Shown: piece by piece, positions 26,635-35,802 of the stretch
Layout: each line of letters begins with the position of its first letter
How positions within the stretch are numbered: position 1 is the first letter of the stretch
Assembly (NCBI RefSeq): GCF_001889525.1
Contig: NZ_CP018192.1
Coordinates: 2,508,501 to 2,572,500, forward strand
DNA: 64,000 nt
Origin: Granulibacter bethesdensis
GTDB taxonomy: Bacteria > Pseudomonadota > Alphaproteobacteria > Acetobacterales > Acetobacteraceae
Direction: 5' to 3'
Translations under genes and position numbers: made by a program
The notes under the pieces: generated by a model
The model's database searches: none
What the model was told of the DNA's origin: nothing
Seen by the model: the letters and a program-made list of their open reading frames with translations, nothing else

Positions 26635-28266
26635 ATGGACGATTCATCCAATCCACATACGGCCCAAGAAACCCCTGCCGGCATATCCGGCAGCCGGGGG
26701 CTGGACAATATTCCCGAATATTCGGTCTCCGACCTGTCCGGCACCATCAAACGCACGCTGGAAGGCGCCTTTGGACGTGTGCGCGTGCGCGGCGAATTGA
26801 CTGAGGTCAAGCGCTACCCATCCGGCCATATCTATCTGTCGCTCAAGGATGAGGGCGGCAAAATTGCTGGTGTCGTGTGGAAATTCGCCGTTCCCCGTCT
26901 CGGCATGCTGCCGGAAAACGGGGTTGAGGTGGTCGCGACCGGCAAAATTTCCTCCTACGTGGATCGCTCATCCTACCAGCTCATCATCGACCGGATGGAG
27001 TATGCGGGGGCCGGAGCGCTGCTGGCGCGAATCGAGATGCTGCGTCAGCGTCTGGCGGAGGAAGGGCTGTTCGATGCCACCCGCAAACGCGCCCTGCCAC
27101 TGCTGCCGCGAGTCGTGGGGGTGGTCAGCTCTGAAAAAGGGGCCGTTCTTCAGGACATCCGTACCACCATCGCCCGTCGCTTTCCCCGCACCGTCCTGCT
27201 CTGGCCGGTGCCGGTGCAGGGCGAAGGAGCCGCCGCGAAAATCGCTGCCGCCATCGACGGATTCGGCAGGCTGCCGCCGGATGGGCCGGTGCCCCGTCCC
27301 GACGTACTGATCGTGGCGCGTGGTGGCGGCAGTCTGGAAGATCTGATGGCGTTCAATGAGGAAATCGTCATTCGCGCCGCCGCAACCTGCCCGATCCCTC
27401 TGATTTCCGCCGTCGGACATGAAACCGATACCACTCTGATCGACTATGCCTCCGACCGGCGTGCGCCCACCCCGACTGCCGCGGCCGAGTTGGCGGTGCC
27501 GATGCGGGCCGAACTCGCGGCTGATCTGGCTCACAAGACCGCGCGACTCGGCGGGGCGCTCAGCCGGATGAGTCAGGGTGCGCGGTTGGGGCTGGCTCAG
27601 GCCGAGCGTCTTCTGCCTGATCTGCCCACTCTGCTTGGTCATGCGCGACAGAGGCTGGATGACCGCTCACTGCGACTGGGCATGGCGCTGCCCGGCCTGC
27701 TGGCAGCAAGACGGGCCGCGTTAAGGAATGCGGTGCTACGGCTGCCTCGCCCCGCCCACATCATTGCTGAAACCCGCCAGCATCTGCGAGGAACCGAAAA
27801 CCGCCTGCGTGTCGCGATGCCCATGCTGCTGTCCCATAAAAGGAATGCCCTGCGGCTGCATGCGCTGCAACTGGGGGCCAGTCTGCGGCACAGCCTTCAT
27901 CTGCATCTGGGTGATGCCCGCCCACTGTTCGCCCGCATGAGGGCAGCCCCCATACCCGGACGGTTGCGGGAGGCACAGGTGCGGCTGGACGGGCTTGGTG
28001 CAAGGCTGGAGAGCGTTTCCTATCAAGCGGTGCTGGCGCGCGGCTATGCGCTGGTGCTGGATCATGATGGCCATGCCATCACCCAGGCAGCCCGGATCGC
28101 CAGCGGGCAGACACTGACCTTGCGCTTCAGCGATGGCGAGAAAACCGTACAGGAAACAGGCAATCCTGCGAAGAGCACGCCACCGTCTGGAAAGAGCGAT
28201 GTCTCTGTCAAACGCACTGCCAGAAAAAAATCAGGCCACCAGAAACAGGGGGATCTGCTTCTGTAA
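26635..28266 (+). CDS. xseA: exodeoxyribonuclease VII large subunit
   Basis: The 543-residue subunit degrades single-stranded DNA to oligonucleotides together with XseB, which is not in this window. An N-terminal OB fold covers about residues 24-125 (EYSVSDLSGTIKRTLEGAFG, VRVRGELTEVKRYPSGHIY). The catalytic domain has VVGVVSSEKGAVLQDI and then ARGGGSLEDLMAFNEE and SAVGHETDTTLIDYASD, all typical of XseA. A long helical region follows and the last 40 residues are Lys-rich. The length is somewhat above the usual 440-460 because of the extended C-terminal part. Confidence 0.97.
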   Translation: MDDSSNPHTAQETPAGISGSRGLDNIPEYSVSDLSGTIKRTLEGAFGRVRVRGELTEVKRYPSGHIYLSLKDEGGKIAGVVWKFAVPRLGMLPENGVEVVATGKISSYVDRSSYQLIIDRMEYAGAGALLARIEMLRQRLAEEGLFDATRKRALPLLPRVVGVVSSEKGAVLQDIRTTIARRFPRTVLLWPVPVQGEGAAAKIAAAIDGFGRLPPDGPVPRPDVLIVARGGGSLEDLMAFNEEIVIRAAATCPIPLISAVGHETDTTLIDYASDRRAPTPTAAAELAVPMRAELAADLAHKTARLGGALSRMSQGARLGLAQAERLLPDLPTLLGHARQRLDDRSLRLGMALPGLLAARRAALRNAVLRLPRPAHIIAETRQHLRGTENRLRVAMPMLLSHKRNALRLHALQLGASLRHSLHLHLGDARPLFARMRAAPIPGRLREAQVRLDGLGARLESVSYQAVLARGYALVLDHDGHAITQAARIASGQTLTLRFSDGEKTVQETGNPAKSTPPSGKSDVSVKRTARKKSGHQKQGDLLL

Positions 28267-28274
28267 ACTCTCCC

Positions 28275-29105
28275 TCAGCCGTGGGCACGCATCCGGTAGA
28301 GCAAACGCGCGATGGCATCGAGTAAAAATCCGAGCAGACCGATCACAAGCACGACCGCCGTCAACTCGCCATACGCCATGCGGTCTCTGGTATCGAGCAC
28401 GAGGTAACCAAGCCCTCCGGCCACGCCGAGCATTTCCGCCGGCACCAGCACGATCCACAAAATACCGATCGCCAGCCGCACGCCTGTCAGAATCGGCGCC
28501 AGTACCCCCGGCAGAACGATACGTGTCAGTGTTTCCCACCGTGTTGCCGCAAGGCTCTGCGCCAGTAACAACCAACGCCGGTCAAGCTGCTTCACACCAT
28601 CGGCGGTGCTGAGCAGGATGGGCCAGACCGCGGCGAAAGACAGCAGAAAATAGATCGGCGCATCTCCTACCCCCAACACCATGACGGCCACCGGCATCCA
28701 GGAAAGCGGAGAAATCATACGCAGAAACTGGAACACCGGCGATGTGGCTGCCTCCACCACCCGCAGACCGCCGACCGCCAGCCCCAGCGGCACACCCACC
28801 GCCAACGCCACGGCCAATCCCACCAGCACGCGTTTCAGGCTGAGCCAGACATGGGTCAGCAAATCACCATACCAACCCATCTCGATCAGGCTGGTCAGAG
28901 CAAGCCCGGGTGCGAAGCGACGACTGAAACTGCCTGCCGCGGCCAGTGGTCCAGTGAACAACCACCAGACAGCCAGCAATATCCCCAAGCCTCCCACGCC
29001 CAGCAGGAAGCGCCCTACACGGCCAGACAAGCCGAGGCTCCAGCGGCCACCACGCGAGCAGATACCAGGAAGAGAAACCGGCAGGGACACAGACAGATCG
29101 CTCAC
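28275..29105 (-). CDS. ABC transporter permease, sulfonate/nitrate/taurine type
   Basis: The 276-residue inner-membrane protein has about six hydrophobic segments. It carries the permease-ATPase contact loop of this family, in AQSLAATRWETLTRIVLPG (about residues 184-202), matching the E-A-A-x3-G-x9-I-x-L-P pattern in degenerate form. It belongs with SsuC, TauC and NrtB permeases. The start is GTG at 29105, overlapping the substrate-binding protein stop by four bases (GTGA). It ends the five-gene operon that begins at 32731. The imported compound is unknown. Confidence 0.9.
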   Translation of the reverse strand: MSDLSVSLPVSLPGICSRGGRWSLGLSGRVGRFLLGVGGLGILLAVWWLFTGPLAAAGSFSRRFAPGLALTSLIEMGWYGDLLTHVWLSLKRVLVGLAVALAVGVPLGLAVGGLRVVEAATSPVFQFLRMISPLSWMPVAVMVLGVGDAPIYFLLSFAAVWPILLSTADGVKQLDRRWLLLAQSLAATRWETLTRIVLPGVLAPILTGVRLAIGILWIVLVPAEMLGVAGGLGYLVLDTRDRMAYGELTAVVLVIGLLGFLLDAIARLLYRMRAHG

Positions 29106-30304
29106 GCCGCAATCGTCTCCGTGCGGGTGAAGCTGTCGGAGATTCCGAACACGCCCGGACCACCCGCCGCCGCAATGGCGTGACGCACGAAACGGTCATC
29201 CACCAGTTCACGCGTCGCAGCAACCGGATCCAGTGCCGTCAGGAAGCCACGATCACCCTCGACAAGGGTATCCTGCAACCTCCGCACCAGTTCCTCGGTA
29301 TAGGAAGGAAAGGGATAAGGCTGAAAATCGATCCGGCGATTGGTCCAGTCGGCATGGCGGATCGCGCCGGAGGCCACATAATCCGCGTGCGCCGTTTCCG
29401 ATGGCGCCAGCACCTTCGCCAGCACCGCAGCGGGATGCGGTGTATAATGATTGGGATTCTCGCGTGAGATCAATTGAGCCGTCTCGGCGCGATGATCGCG
29501 GATCCATGCCTGCGCCTTGACGACTGCCGTCACGGCCTTCTGGGACCATTCCGGTCGCCGTGTCAGGTCTTCCTCATGCATCGCCACGACGCAGCAGGCG
29601 TGATCGCGCCAGACATCCCCCGTAAAGCGCAGCACTTTGCCTATATTCTGCGCCTCTGCCGCCGCGTTGAAAGGCTCTGCCACGATATACCCGGCAATAC
29701 GCCGGGCGGCGAGCGCCGGAAGCATGTCTGAGGGAGCCATCACCACCAGCGCCACCTCTTCCGCAGCAGGGGCTTTGCCGTTGCGGGTAATGACGGGCTT
29801 CAATCCATTGGCCTTCAGCAGCGTACCCAGCACGACATTATGGATAGAATACCAGAACGGCACAGCGACCGTCTGACCCCCCAGCTCTTTCACACTGTTG
29901 ATGCCGGGCTGCACCGTCAGGCCGGAGCCATCAAGATGATTCCATGCCACCACCTTCAACGGTGCCCGGCTGCCGAAACGGGCCCAGATGGTCATGGGGG
30001 ACAGCAGATGCACCATATCGACCTGGCCCGAGAGAAACGCCTCGATCACCTGTGACCAGGAACGCAGCATGACCGGCTTTTCCGCGCGGATCCCTTCAGC
30101 TTCGAAAAAGCCCTGCCCATGCGCGACCAGCAATGGGGTCGAATCCGTGATCGGCAGATAGCCGATCCTCAATGGCGCATCCGGTCCCGGCTGCGCCATG
30201 GCCTTTCTGGCCCGCAGTAACGGCAATGCGCCCGCCGCCGTGAAAAGCCCGGCCAGTCTCAAGGCATCCCGTCGGGAAAAAAATTCATTGTCCATGGCGC
30301 TCAT
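29102..30304 (-). CDS. ABC transporter substrate-binding protein (SsuA/NrtA-like, Tat signal)
   Basis: The 400-residue protein has a twin-arginine signal (FFSRRDALRLAGLFTAAGAL) with a hydrophobic stretch and cleavage near KAMAQ. The mature part, LRIGYLPITDSTPLLVAHGQ, then a region around GQVDMVHLLSPM, is the periplasmic fold of the NMT1/SsuA/NrtA group, which binds sulfonates, nitrate, bicarbonate or pyrimidine precursors. ATG 30304 is chosen; an ATG at 30295 is equally possible. The gene begins 4 bases after the ATPase stop. The ligand cannot be read from sequence, but the flavoprotein upstream suggests an organosulfur compound (inference). Confidence 0.9.
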   Translation of the reverse strand: MSAMDNEFFSRRDALRLAGLFTAAGALPLLRARKAMAQPGPDAPLRIGYLPITDSTPLLVAHGQGFFEAEGIRAEKPVMLRSWSQVIEAFLSGQVDMVHLLSPMTIWARFGSRAPLKVVAWNHLDGSGLTVQPGINSVKELGGQTVAVPFWYSIHNVVLGTLLKANGLKPVITRNGKAPAAEEVALVVMAPSDMLPALAARRIAGYIVAEPFNAAAEAQNIGKVLRFTGDVWRDHACCVVAMHEEDLTRRPEWSQKAVTAVVKAQAWIRDHRAETAQLISRENPNHYTPHPAAVLAKVLAPSETAHADYVASGAIRHADWTNRRIDFQPYPFPSYTEELVRRLQDTLVEGDRGFLTALDPVAATRELVDDRFVRHAIAAAGGPGVFGISDSFTRTETIAA

Positions 30305-30308
30305 TCCA

Positions 30309-31073
30309 TCAATGGCTCCGCAGAGCCGTGCGCAAAGTTTGGAGAATGTCGATACGCAGCCTGCCCAGCTCATCCAGCAGGGCCTCCCGCGGTTGAGGAA
30401 GGTCTATGTCCCAATCCCCGACCACACCTGCCGGAGTGCCTCCCAGCAGCAGAACACGATCCGCCAACAGCAGAGCTTCATCGATATCGTGGGTAATCAG
30501 CAGCGTAGCCGGGCGGCGCTCTGCCACGATGCGCAGCAGAAGCTGCTGCATTTCGGCCCGCGTCACCTCATCCAGCGCACCGAACGGCTCATCCAGCAGC
30601 AACACGGCGGGATGACGGGCCAGACAGCGCGCCAGCGCCGCGCGGCTGGCCATGCCACCGGAGAGCTGCGAGGCATGAAGATGCTGCGCCGCCTGCAATC
30701 CGACGGCCGCAATTGCCTCCTGCACCCGCGCCTTACGCTCCGATGTCGTCAGGGCGGCCTGATGTTTGAAATCAAGGCCGAATCCGACATTCTTCTCCAG
30801 CGTCAACCAGGGCAGCAAAGCCGGGTTCTGGAAAGCCAGCGCCACAGCGGGATGAGCCCCCTCAATGGAGGTTCCTCCCACCATAATCCGGCCAAAGCTG
30901 GCTTTTTCCAGCCCGGCCAGAGTCCGTAACAGGCTGGATTTGCCGATGCCGCTCGGTCCCAGCAGAGCCACGATCCGGCCCGGATGAAGATCGAGATCCA
31001 ACCCCGCCAGCACAGGATGGGGGGAGCCGGGATAATGCAGGGCTATGTCGCGGGCCGAAAGGGCAGCATTCAT
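30309..31073 (-). CDS. ABC transporter ATP-binding protein (SsuB/TauB type)
   Basis: The 254-residue ATPase powers the importer. It has Walker A in LLGPSGIGKSSLLRTLAG (about residue 38), the signature LSGGMASRAALARCL (about 130; canonical LSGGQ reads LSGGM), Walker B in VLLLDEPFGALD, and the switch histidine in LLITHDIDEAL. The ATG at 31073 overlaps the acyl-CoA-dehydrogenase stop (ATGA), which decides against the longer upstream frame. It is followed closely by the binding protein and permease genes, a complete importer. Confidence 0.93.
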   Translation of the reverse strand: MNAALSARDIALHYPGSPHPVLAGLDLDLHPGRIVALLGPSGIGKSSLLRTLAGLEKASFGRIMVGGTSIEGAHPAVALAFQNPALLPWLTLEKNVGFGLDFKHQAALTTSERKARVQEAIAAVGLQAAQHLHASQLSGGMASRAALARCLARHPAVLLLDEPFGALDEVTRAEMQQLLLRIVAERRPATLLITHDIDEALLLADRVLLLGGTPAGVVGDWDIDLPQPREALLDELGRLRIDILQTLRTALRSH

Positions 31074-32152
31074 GCCGCGCACTCCCGGTTGCGTGTGTGC
31101 CTGGCCAGCGCATCCTGCAACTGCACCAGGCTGGGGGTGATCACCGGGATGAAAGCAGCCTCCCGCCACCGCCGGGCGAAGGCAGAGCCATGCGGCTGGA
31201 GATACGCCTTGCCCCCCGATGCCTGTAATTCCAGCCCCACTGCCTCGGCCACAATGGCGGCCAGACGAATGCGGATTTCAAACAGCGCCTCCGGCACGGC
31301 CAGAAACCGTTCCGTCCTCAATCCGGCATACAGGGCGCGCTCCTCATCCCGAAGACGCGCGGTCAGGGTCTCCAGCGGTTCATGCAGGACATCCCGGGCC
31401 GCCCCTTCGTGCCGCAGCGCTTCAGCCAGAGAGCGACGGGCCAGACCGATCGACAGACCACATTGCAGACCCAGAAAAGCAGGCCGTACCTGTGGCAGCC
31501 AGACGGAAGCATCGGGATGAATAATCTGATCCGCGTCGATCCATGTCTCCTGCAGGGTAATCGCCGCCGTATTCGCCCCGCGCAGGCCGAGCAGGTCGAG
31601 ATCCCCACTGCGTGTCAAACCCGGCGCGTCATGCGACAGAGCGGCGATGAACGCCCCGCTTCCATCCGCATGGCCGATCGCAGCGGCCACCTGAAATCCT
31701 TCCACGCGCAGATTGGTCACCCACGGCATCCGCCCGGACAGCCTGTATCCCTGCCCTTCCGGCTGCGCGGTAATCTGAAGCGGCTCCAGCCCCGACAGGA
31801 ACTTCATCGCATTGGACAGGCCAGTCGCCCCTGCTTCCTCTCCCCGCAGCAAAGCGGGCAGCAGACGATTGCGGAGCCTTTCATTCGGACTTTGCAGCAG
31901 ATATTCGATGAAGGAACGATGGCTCCAGAACACGAATCCGGCCGCCAGGGAATGCGATGAAACCGAGGCAATGGCCTCCACAGCCTCGGGGAGAGTGCTG
32001 CTTGCGCTGCCCTCCGTGCCGGCAAGACCGACGGCGAACAGGCCTGCCTGTGCCAGTCTGGGCAGCAGCAGGGCCGGATCGATATGGCCTTCATCCAGCG
32101 CCAGAGCGTTTTGCTCCAGCCATTCGGACAGGGCAGCGGGGAGAGCAGACAT
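31070..32152 (-). CDS. acyl-CoA dehydrogenase-family flavoprotein
   Basis: The 360-residue protein belongs to the acyl-CoA dehydrogenase superfamily, which includes flavin-dependent monooxygenases such as DszC and SfnB. Visible elements are the central barrel region with TGLSNAMKFLSGLEPL and GYRLSGRMPWVTNLRVEG, then the C-terminal helical domain. The usual catalytic Glu of true dehydrogenases cannot be placed with confidence. Because it is coupled to a sulfonate-type ABC importer (ATGA overlap with the ATPase), a role in oxidising the imported compound is more likely than beta-oxidation (inference). ATG 32152 is used; a GTG at 32158 is also in frame. Confidence 0.82.
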   Translation of the reverse strand: MSALPAALSEWLEQNALALDEGHIDPALLLPRLAQAGLFAVGLAGTEGSASSTLPEAVEAIASVSSHSLAAGFVFWSHRSFIEYLLQSPNERLRNRLLPALLRGEEAGATGLSNAMKFLSGLEPLQITAQPEGQGYRLSGRMPWVTNLRVEGFQVAAAIGHADGSGAFIAALSHDAPGLTRSGDLDLLGLRGANTAAITLQETWIDADQIIHPDASVWLPQVRPAFLGLQCGLSIGLARRSLAEALRHEGAARDVLHEPLETLTARLRDEERALYAGLRTERFLAVPEALFEIRIRLAAIVAEAVGLELQASGGKAYLQPHGSAFARRWREAAFIPVITPSLVQLQDALARHTRNRECAA

Positions 32153-32158
32153 CAGCAC

Positions 32159-32731
32159 TTACCCGGCCGAGTCAGCGTTGAGGCCATTCCAGCGGAACGG
32201 CTCAAGCTGTTCATTCAGCGGGGGCTGACCCAGATTATTGGCGAAATTGCACAAGGTCGCCAGGCTGACGCCCAGTACTACTTCCAACGCCTGTTGATCC
32301 GTGAAACCGGCCGCCTTGAAAGTGGCCAGCGCCTCATCCGATACGGCCCCGCGCGATGCAATGACAGCCCGCGTGAAATCGGCCAACGCCGCCAGTCTGG
32401 CATCGGTCACTTGATCGAGCTGACGCAGAGCCTCCACCGTGGCGGCATCCAGACCGGCTTTTTTGGTTGCCAATGCGGTATGACCCGCCACACAGAAACC
32501 GCATCCATGGGTGGCTGCGGCGGTGATCTGCACAACTTCCCTTTCCTGCAAGGTCAGGCTGGCGCGTGCGTTGATTCCGGAAACGGTCAGATAGGTCTCC
32601 AGCGCGACCGGAGCATTGGCCAGCACACGCAGCAGATTGGGCAGGAAACCGTTATTCTTCTCTGCCGCTGCCAAAGCGGGTTGCGCCTCGGTTGGTGCAT
32701 TTTCCAGGGTACGAAGAGGGAAACGAGACAT
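32159..32731 (-). CDS. AhpD-like / carboxymuconolactone decarboxylase-family protein
   Basis: The 190-residue protein has the AhpD-type redox site CGFCVAGHTALATKKAG (about residue 92), a C-x2-C pair with a nearby His, as in alkylhydroperoxidase-like enzymes. The family reduces peroxides or acts as a thiol-dependent oxidoreductase. It is the first gene of the operon with the flavoprotein and ABC importer. It may detoxify peroxide produced by the flavoprotein next to it (inference). The ATG is preceded by an in-frame GTG at 32734. Confidence 0.85.
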   Translation of the reverse strand: MSRFPLRTLENAPTEAQPALAAAEKNNGFLPNLLRVLANAPVALETYLTVSGINARASLTLQEREVVQITAAATHGCGFCVAGHTALATKKAGLDAATVEALRQLDQVTDARLAALADFTRAVIASRGAVSDEALATFKAAGFTDQQALEVVLGVSLATLCNFANNLGQPPLNEQLEPFRWNGLNADSAG

Positions 32732-33100
32732 CACTTCGACTCACATGTTATACGTGAATCATTAGTGCTTATTTATTTAAACTTCAATAATATGTTTTTA
32801 AAAATAGGTTGAAAATGCCATTCAAAAAAGTGATTATTTTACATAAACAATTGATTTATAATGATAAAATAAATTTTGTAGATTTATAATACACTCTTAC
32901 AAAATCACAAAAATTTACACTTATTCATTATAATTTTACGTTTAAAAAGGATTATTTATGGATGAACCTGTCATGATGAGACCGACAATTCTCCGTCTCA
33001 CACCGGAGAAGCGGATCCCGTATCAGTCAGCAATCAGAGCGGGAAAAAATGTCACGACCGTGACGAAGCAGACAGGCAACAGGCAAACTGGCCCATTCCT
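32732..33100. other. gene-free stretch with a strongly AT-rich core
   Basis: Between the AhpD-like start and the queD stop lie 369 bases without a convincing gene. About 32740-32960 is almost entirely A and T, in contrast to the G+C-rich genes on both sides. It probably holds the promoter and upstream control region of the ABC operon. A plus-strand frame starts at 32958 after AAAAAGGA, but it runs into queD antisense and shows no protein-like character. No hairpin terminator was recognised. Confidence 0.6.
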
Positions 33101-33493
33101 TTATGCACCCCGACACGTGCAACGTTCGCCCAGCGTGTCACGGAACACGCTGACTTCCGCCAGAGCAGGAAGATCAGGGGCAAGATGCCGCCATATGAAC
33201 AGAGCGATGTTCTCCATCGTCGCGGGCGCAAGACCCGGCACTTCGTCCAGCAGGCGGTGATCCAGAGCGTCGCGGACCGCATCCATCTTCCGTTGCAACA
33301 GGCCGAGATCCATCAGCATGCCGCTATCTGGATCGACCCCTCCACGCAGCACCACTTCCACCCGGTAGGAATGGCCGTGAATACGCAGGCTGGAATCGGT
33401 CTCGATCTCCCGATGCAGCGTATGGGCTGCTTCAAAAGTAAACTGCTTGCCGATTTCGAGCACACGCGGGGTAGAGGAAGAAACGATCGTCAT
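33101..33493 (-). CDS. queD: 6-carboxytetrahydropterin synthase
   Basis: The 130-residue enzyme turns dihydroneopterin triphosphate into 6-carboxytetrahydropterin in the queuosine pathway. Zinc ligands are visible as His in FEAAHTL and the pair in HGHSYRVEV. The later catalytic elements are DLGLLQRKM, LDHRLLDEV and TMENIALFIW. Length is typical (about 120-130). The ATG overlaps the queE stop by one base (TGATG), so both are co-translated and work in sequence. Confidence 0.95.
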   Translation of the reverse strand: MTIVSSSTPRVLEIGKQFTFEAAHTLHREIETDSSLRIHGHSYRVEVVLRGGVDPDSGMLMDLGLLQRKMDAVRDALDHRLLDEVPGLAPATMENIALFIWRHLAPDLPALAEVSVFRDTLGERCTCRGA

Positions 33494-34140
33494 CAGGGTA
33501 TGCCCAGCGTCTTATGGGTCTGCACCGACAGGCGCCAGCGCGGATGATGGAGGCAGTATTCAATCGCAGCCCTTGTGTGATCCACGCGCCGCGAATCGTC
33601 CAGCGGCTGTAGCAGGAAATACTGGAAATCCAGAGCCTCAAACCGCTCCGGCAGCGCATCCGGCTGGGGGAATACCAATTTCAACTCGTCCCCGCCCGTC
33701 AGGACCAGCGGATTATCGGCCTTGGGGCTGACACAGATCCAGTCCAGCCCCGCCGGAGCCGGTTGCGTCCCGTTGGTCTCGACCGCGATCTGGAAACAGG
33801 CCTCATGCAATGCGTCGATCAGGGCGGCATCCACCTGTAACAGCGGCTCACCTCCGGTCAGCACGACGAAACGATGCTCGGCCCCACCCTGCCAGCATGC
33901 AGCAATGGCCCGCGCCAGACTGGCCGCATCGGGATAACGACCACCGTTTTCACCATCCATGCCGATAAAATCGGTGTCGCAGAAGGTGCAACGTGCCGTC
34001 TGCCGATCTTCTTCCCGACCACTCCAGAGATTGCAGCCCGCAAAACGGCAGAACACCGCCGGACGGCCGGCATGGATGCCCTCCCCCTGTAAGGTCAGGA
34101 AAATTTCCTTCACAGTGTAAATACGGCCGGGCTGCGTCAT
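33493..34140 (-). CDS. queE: 7-carboxy-7-deazaguanine synthase (radical SAM)
   Basis: The 215-residue radical SAM enzyme contracts 6-carboxytetrahydropterin to 7-carboxy-7-deazaguanine, the step after QueD. The iron-sulfur cluster cysteines follow the long form of the motif: CRFAGCNLWSGREEDRQ and then CTFCDTDF. Glycine-rich SAM contacts appear in VVLTGGEPLLQ. This C-x14-C-x2-C type is common in proteobacteria. ATG 34140 gives the family-like start MTQPGRIYTVKEIFLTLQGE; an ATG at 34155 would add five residues. Confidence 0.95.
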   Translation of the reverse strand: MTQPGRIYTVKEIFLTLQGEGIHAGRPAVFCRFAGCNLWSGREEDRQTARCTFCDTDFIGMDGENGGRYPDAASLARAIAACWQGGAEHRFVVLTGGEPLLQVDAALIDALHEACFQIAVETNGTQPAPAGLDWICVSPKADNPLVLTGGDELKLVFPQPDALPERFEALDFQYFLLQPLDDSRRVDHTRAAIEYCLHHPRWRLSVQTHKTLGIP

Positions 34141-34254
34141 GACAGCGCCGCACATAGGGGGTCCGGGGCCTTATGTCATGCGCCGGATCGCCATGGCTCC
34201 GCTTCGTCCCTTGCAGGGGCGGGGGGAAGACAGCCCATAGGAAGATGGGAGGGT

Positions 34255-34929
34255 TTAAGCGGGGGGTGGTGGGTCATCCGGTGGAACGGCGACACGTTGC
34301 TCCGGGGCTGCATGCACCCCGGCATCCTCGTCATCAGCCTCCGATCCGACCGGCTGAACGGAAGGAAGCAAGGCGGCAAACTGCTCCGCCCGTTCCAGCG
34401 CCACATCCAGCGCCGCCAGAGTAGGGCCGAGTTCTTCAGTCTCGTCGCGGCTCCATGCCCGGATGGTCCACAGCCAGACGGTCAGCAATCCCTTGATCCG
34501 CAGCCCGCCCAGAATCCCGCCGGAGGGAATGCCGGCCCCTTCCAGCAGCCAGCCCATACTGGCGCGATCACGTCGGGCCAGAAACAGCGCCAGCACCGGA
34601 TCGAACGGTACCGCTGTCAACAGTGCCAGCACGCCCTGACGATGAAGCTGTAATACGTCGATACGGCGCATCAGAATATCCAGCAGGCGATCCCTGATCT
34701 CTCCTCCCGGCAGAGGTCTGGCCAAGGCGGCTTGATCCGCCTGCCGCCCGAACACCGACAGGATCGCAAACCGGTCAGGAAAGCGCTGGCGCGCCTGATC
34801 GAGCGGCAGACCAGCCCGACGTGCCGCCTCCGCCACGGTCAGGCCTCGCCAACCACGCTCGGCAATCACGGAGAATGCCGCAGCGGTCAGGGCATGATCG
34901 AAAGCGGTATCGTCGCGTCCATACGTCAT
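34255..34929 (-). CDS. TetR-like / COQ9-like helical protein
   Basis: The 224-residue protein begins with a TetR-type helix-turn-helix: AAFSVIAERGWRGLTVAEAA, then RRAGLPLDQARQRFPDRFAI, the usual position of the recognition helix. The rest is helical, with a W-x-L-E-G turn. Alphaproteobacterial proteins of this look are either TetR repressors or relatives of the ubiquinone factor COQ9, which shares the fold; the two cannot be separated here. The C-terminal 40 residues are Pro/Asp-rich. It is 45 bases downstream of proC on the same strand. Confidence 0.75.
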   Translation of the reverse strand: MTYGRDDTAFDHALTAAAFSVIAERGWRGLTVAEAARRAGLPLDQARQRFPDRFAILSVFGRQADQAALARPLPGGEIRDRLLDILMRRIDVLQLHRQGVLALLTAVPFDPVLALFLARRDRASMGWLLEGAGIPSGGILGGLRIKGLLTVWLWTIRAWSRDETEELGPTLAALDVALERAEQFAALLPSVQPVGSEADDEDAGVHAAPEQRVAVPPDDPPPPA

Positions 34930-34974
34930 TGGCCCTGCTCCCTGACAGACCGGTTCGGGGGATTCATCGCACTC

Positions 34975-35802
34975 CTACCGCACAGGTTCCACGACCGGCG
35001 CGCCAGACAACTCTCCTGCCCGCCTGATCGCCGCCTTGACGGCACGGGAAAAAGCGGAAGGCAGGGCGTCTTCGGCCATCAGTATTTTCAGCGCCTGTTC
35101 CGTGGTCCCGCCGGGGCTGGTCACAGCGCGGCGCAATACCGCCGCATCCGCTTCCTCCCGCTCCAGCAGCGAGGCCGCGCCAATCACGGTCTGGCGGGCC
35201 ATGCTGCGTGCCAGATCAGGCTCCAGCCCCTGCTCCAGAGCACAGCGCTCCAGCAATTCGGCCATGAGAAACACATAGGCCGGCCCGCCACCGGAAATAG
35301 CCGTGGCAGCCAGAAGCTCCGTCTCCTGCTCCGCCCATGCCACGGTACCGACGGCTTCCAGCAGGGTGTGACACAGGCTGCGCTGTGCGGCATCCACATG
35401 CGGACCGGCATGCGCCATGGTAAACCCTTTACCGATCGCGGAAGGGGTATTGGGCATGGAGCGGACGATTGCCGCTTGCTCACCCAATATTCCGGCCAAA
35501 CCAGCCTGTGTCAGCCCGGCCATGACGGACAGAAACACCGAATGCCCGGCAAAACGGGCATAATCCGGCAAAATCGACGGCGCGACCTGGGGCTTCACCG
35601 CCAGAATCACGGCAGCAGGACGGAAATCGGCGGGAATTTTCGTTACATCCGGCACGACGGTCACGCTCTCTCCCAAGGCACGGGGGGAGGGTGAGACGAC
35701 AAAGGAGCGGGATAGCCCCCGCTCCTGCCATGATCGCAACATAGCGCCGCCCATCTTGCCGCAACCGACCAGCAGGATGGGCGGGATCTGAGGAAGGCTC
35801 AT
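34975..35802 (-). CDS. proC: pyrroline-5-carboxylate reductase
   Basis: The 275-residue enzyme reduces pyrroline-5-carboxylate to proline with NAD(P)H. The Rossmann motif is LLVGCGKMGGAML near residue 10. The family block VRSMPNTPSAIGKG lies near residue 113, and the C-terminal dimer domain has ISGGGPAYVFLMAELLE and then SPGGTTEQALKIL. ATG 35802 overlaps the YbjN gene stop (ATGA), deciding it over longer upstream frames. Length is normal (about 265-280). Confidence 0.96.
   Translation of the reverse strand: MSLPQIPPILLVGCGKMGGAMLRSWQERGLSRSFVVSPSPRALGESVTVVPDVTKIPADFRPAAVILAVKPQVAPSILPDYARFAGHSVFLSVMAGLTQAGLAGILGEQAAIVRSMPNTPSAIGKGFTMAHAGPHVDAAQRSLCHTLLEAVGTVAWAEQETELLAATAISGGGPAYVFLMAELLERCALEQGLEPDLARSMARQTVIGAASLLEREEADAAVLRRAVTSPGGTTEQALKILMAEDALPSAFSRAVKAAIRRAGELSGAPVVEPVR

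Noticed and set aside
32958-33260. Plus-strand 100-codon frame preceded by AAAAAGGA
   Set aside because: The ribosome-site-like sequence is attractive, but more than half of the frame is antisense to queD and the composition is not protein-like.
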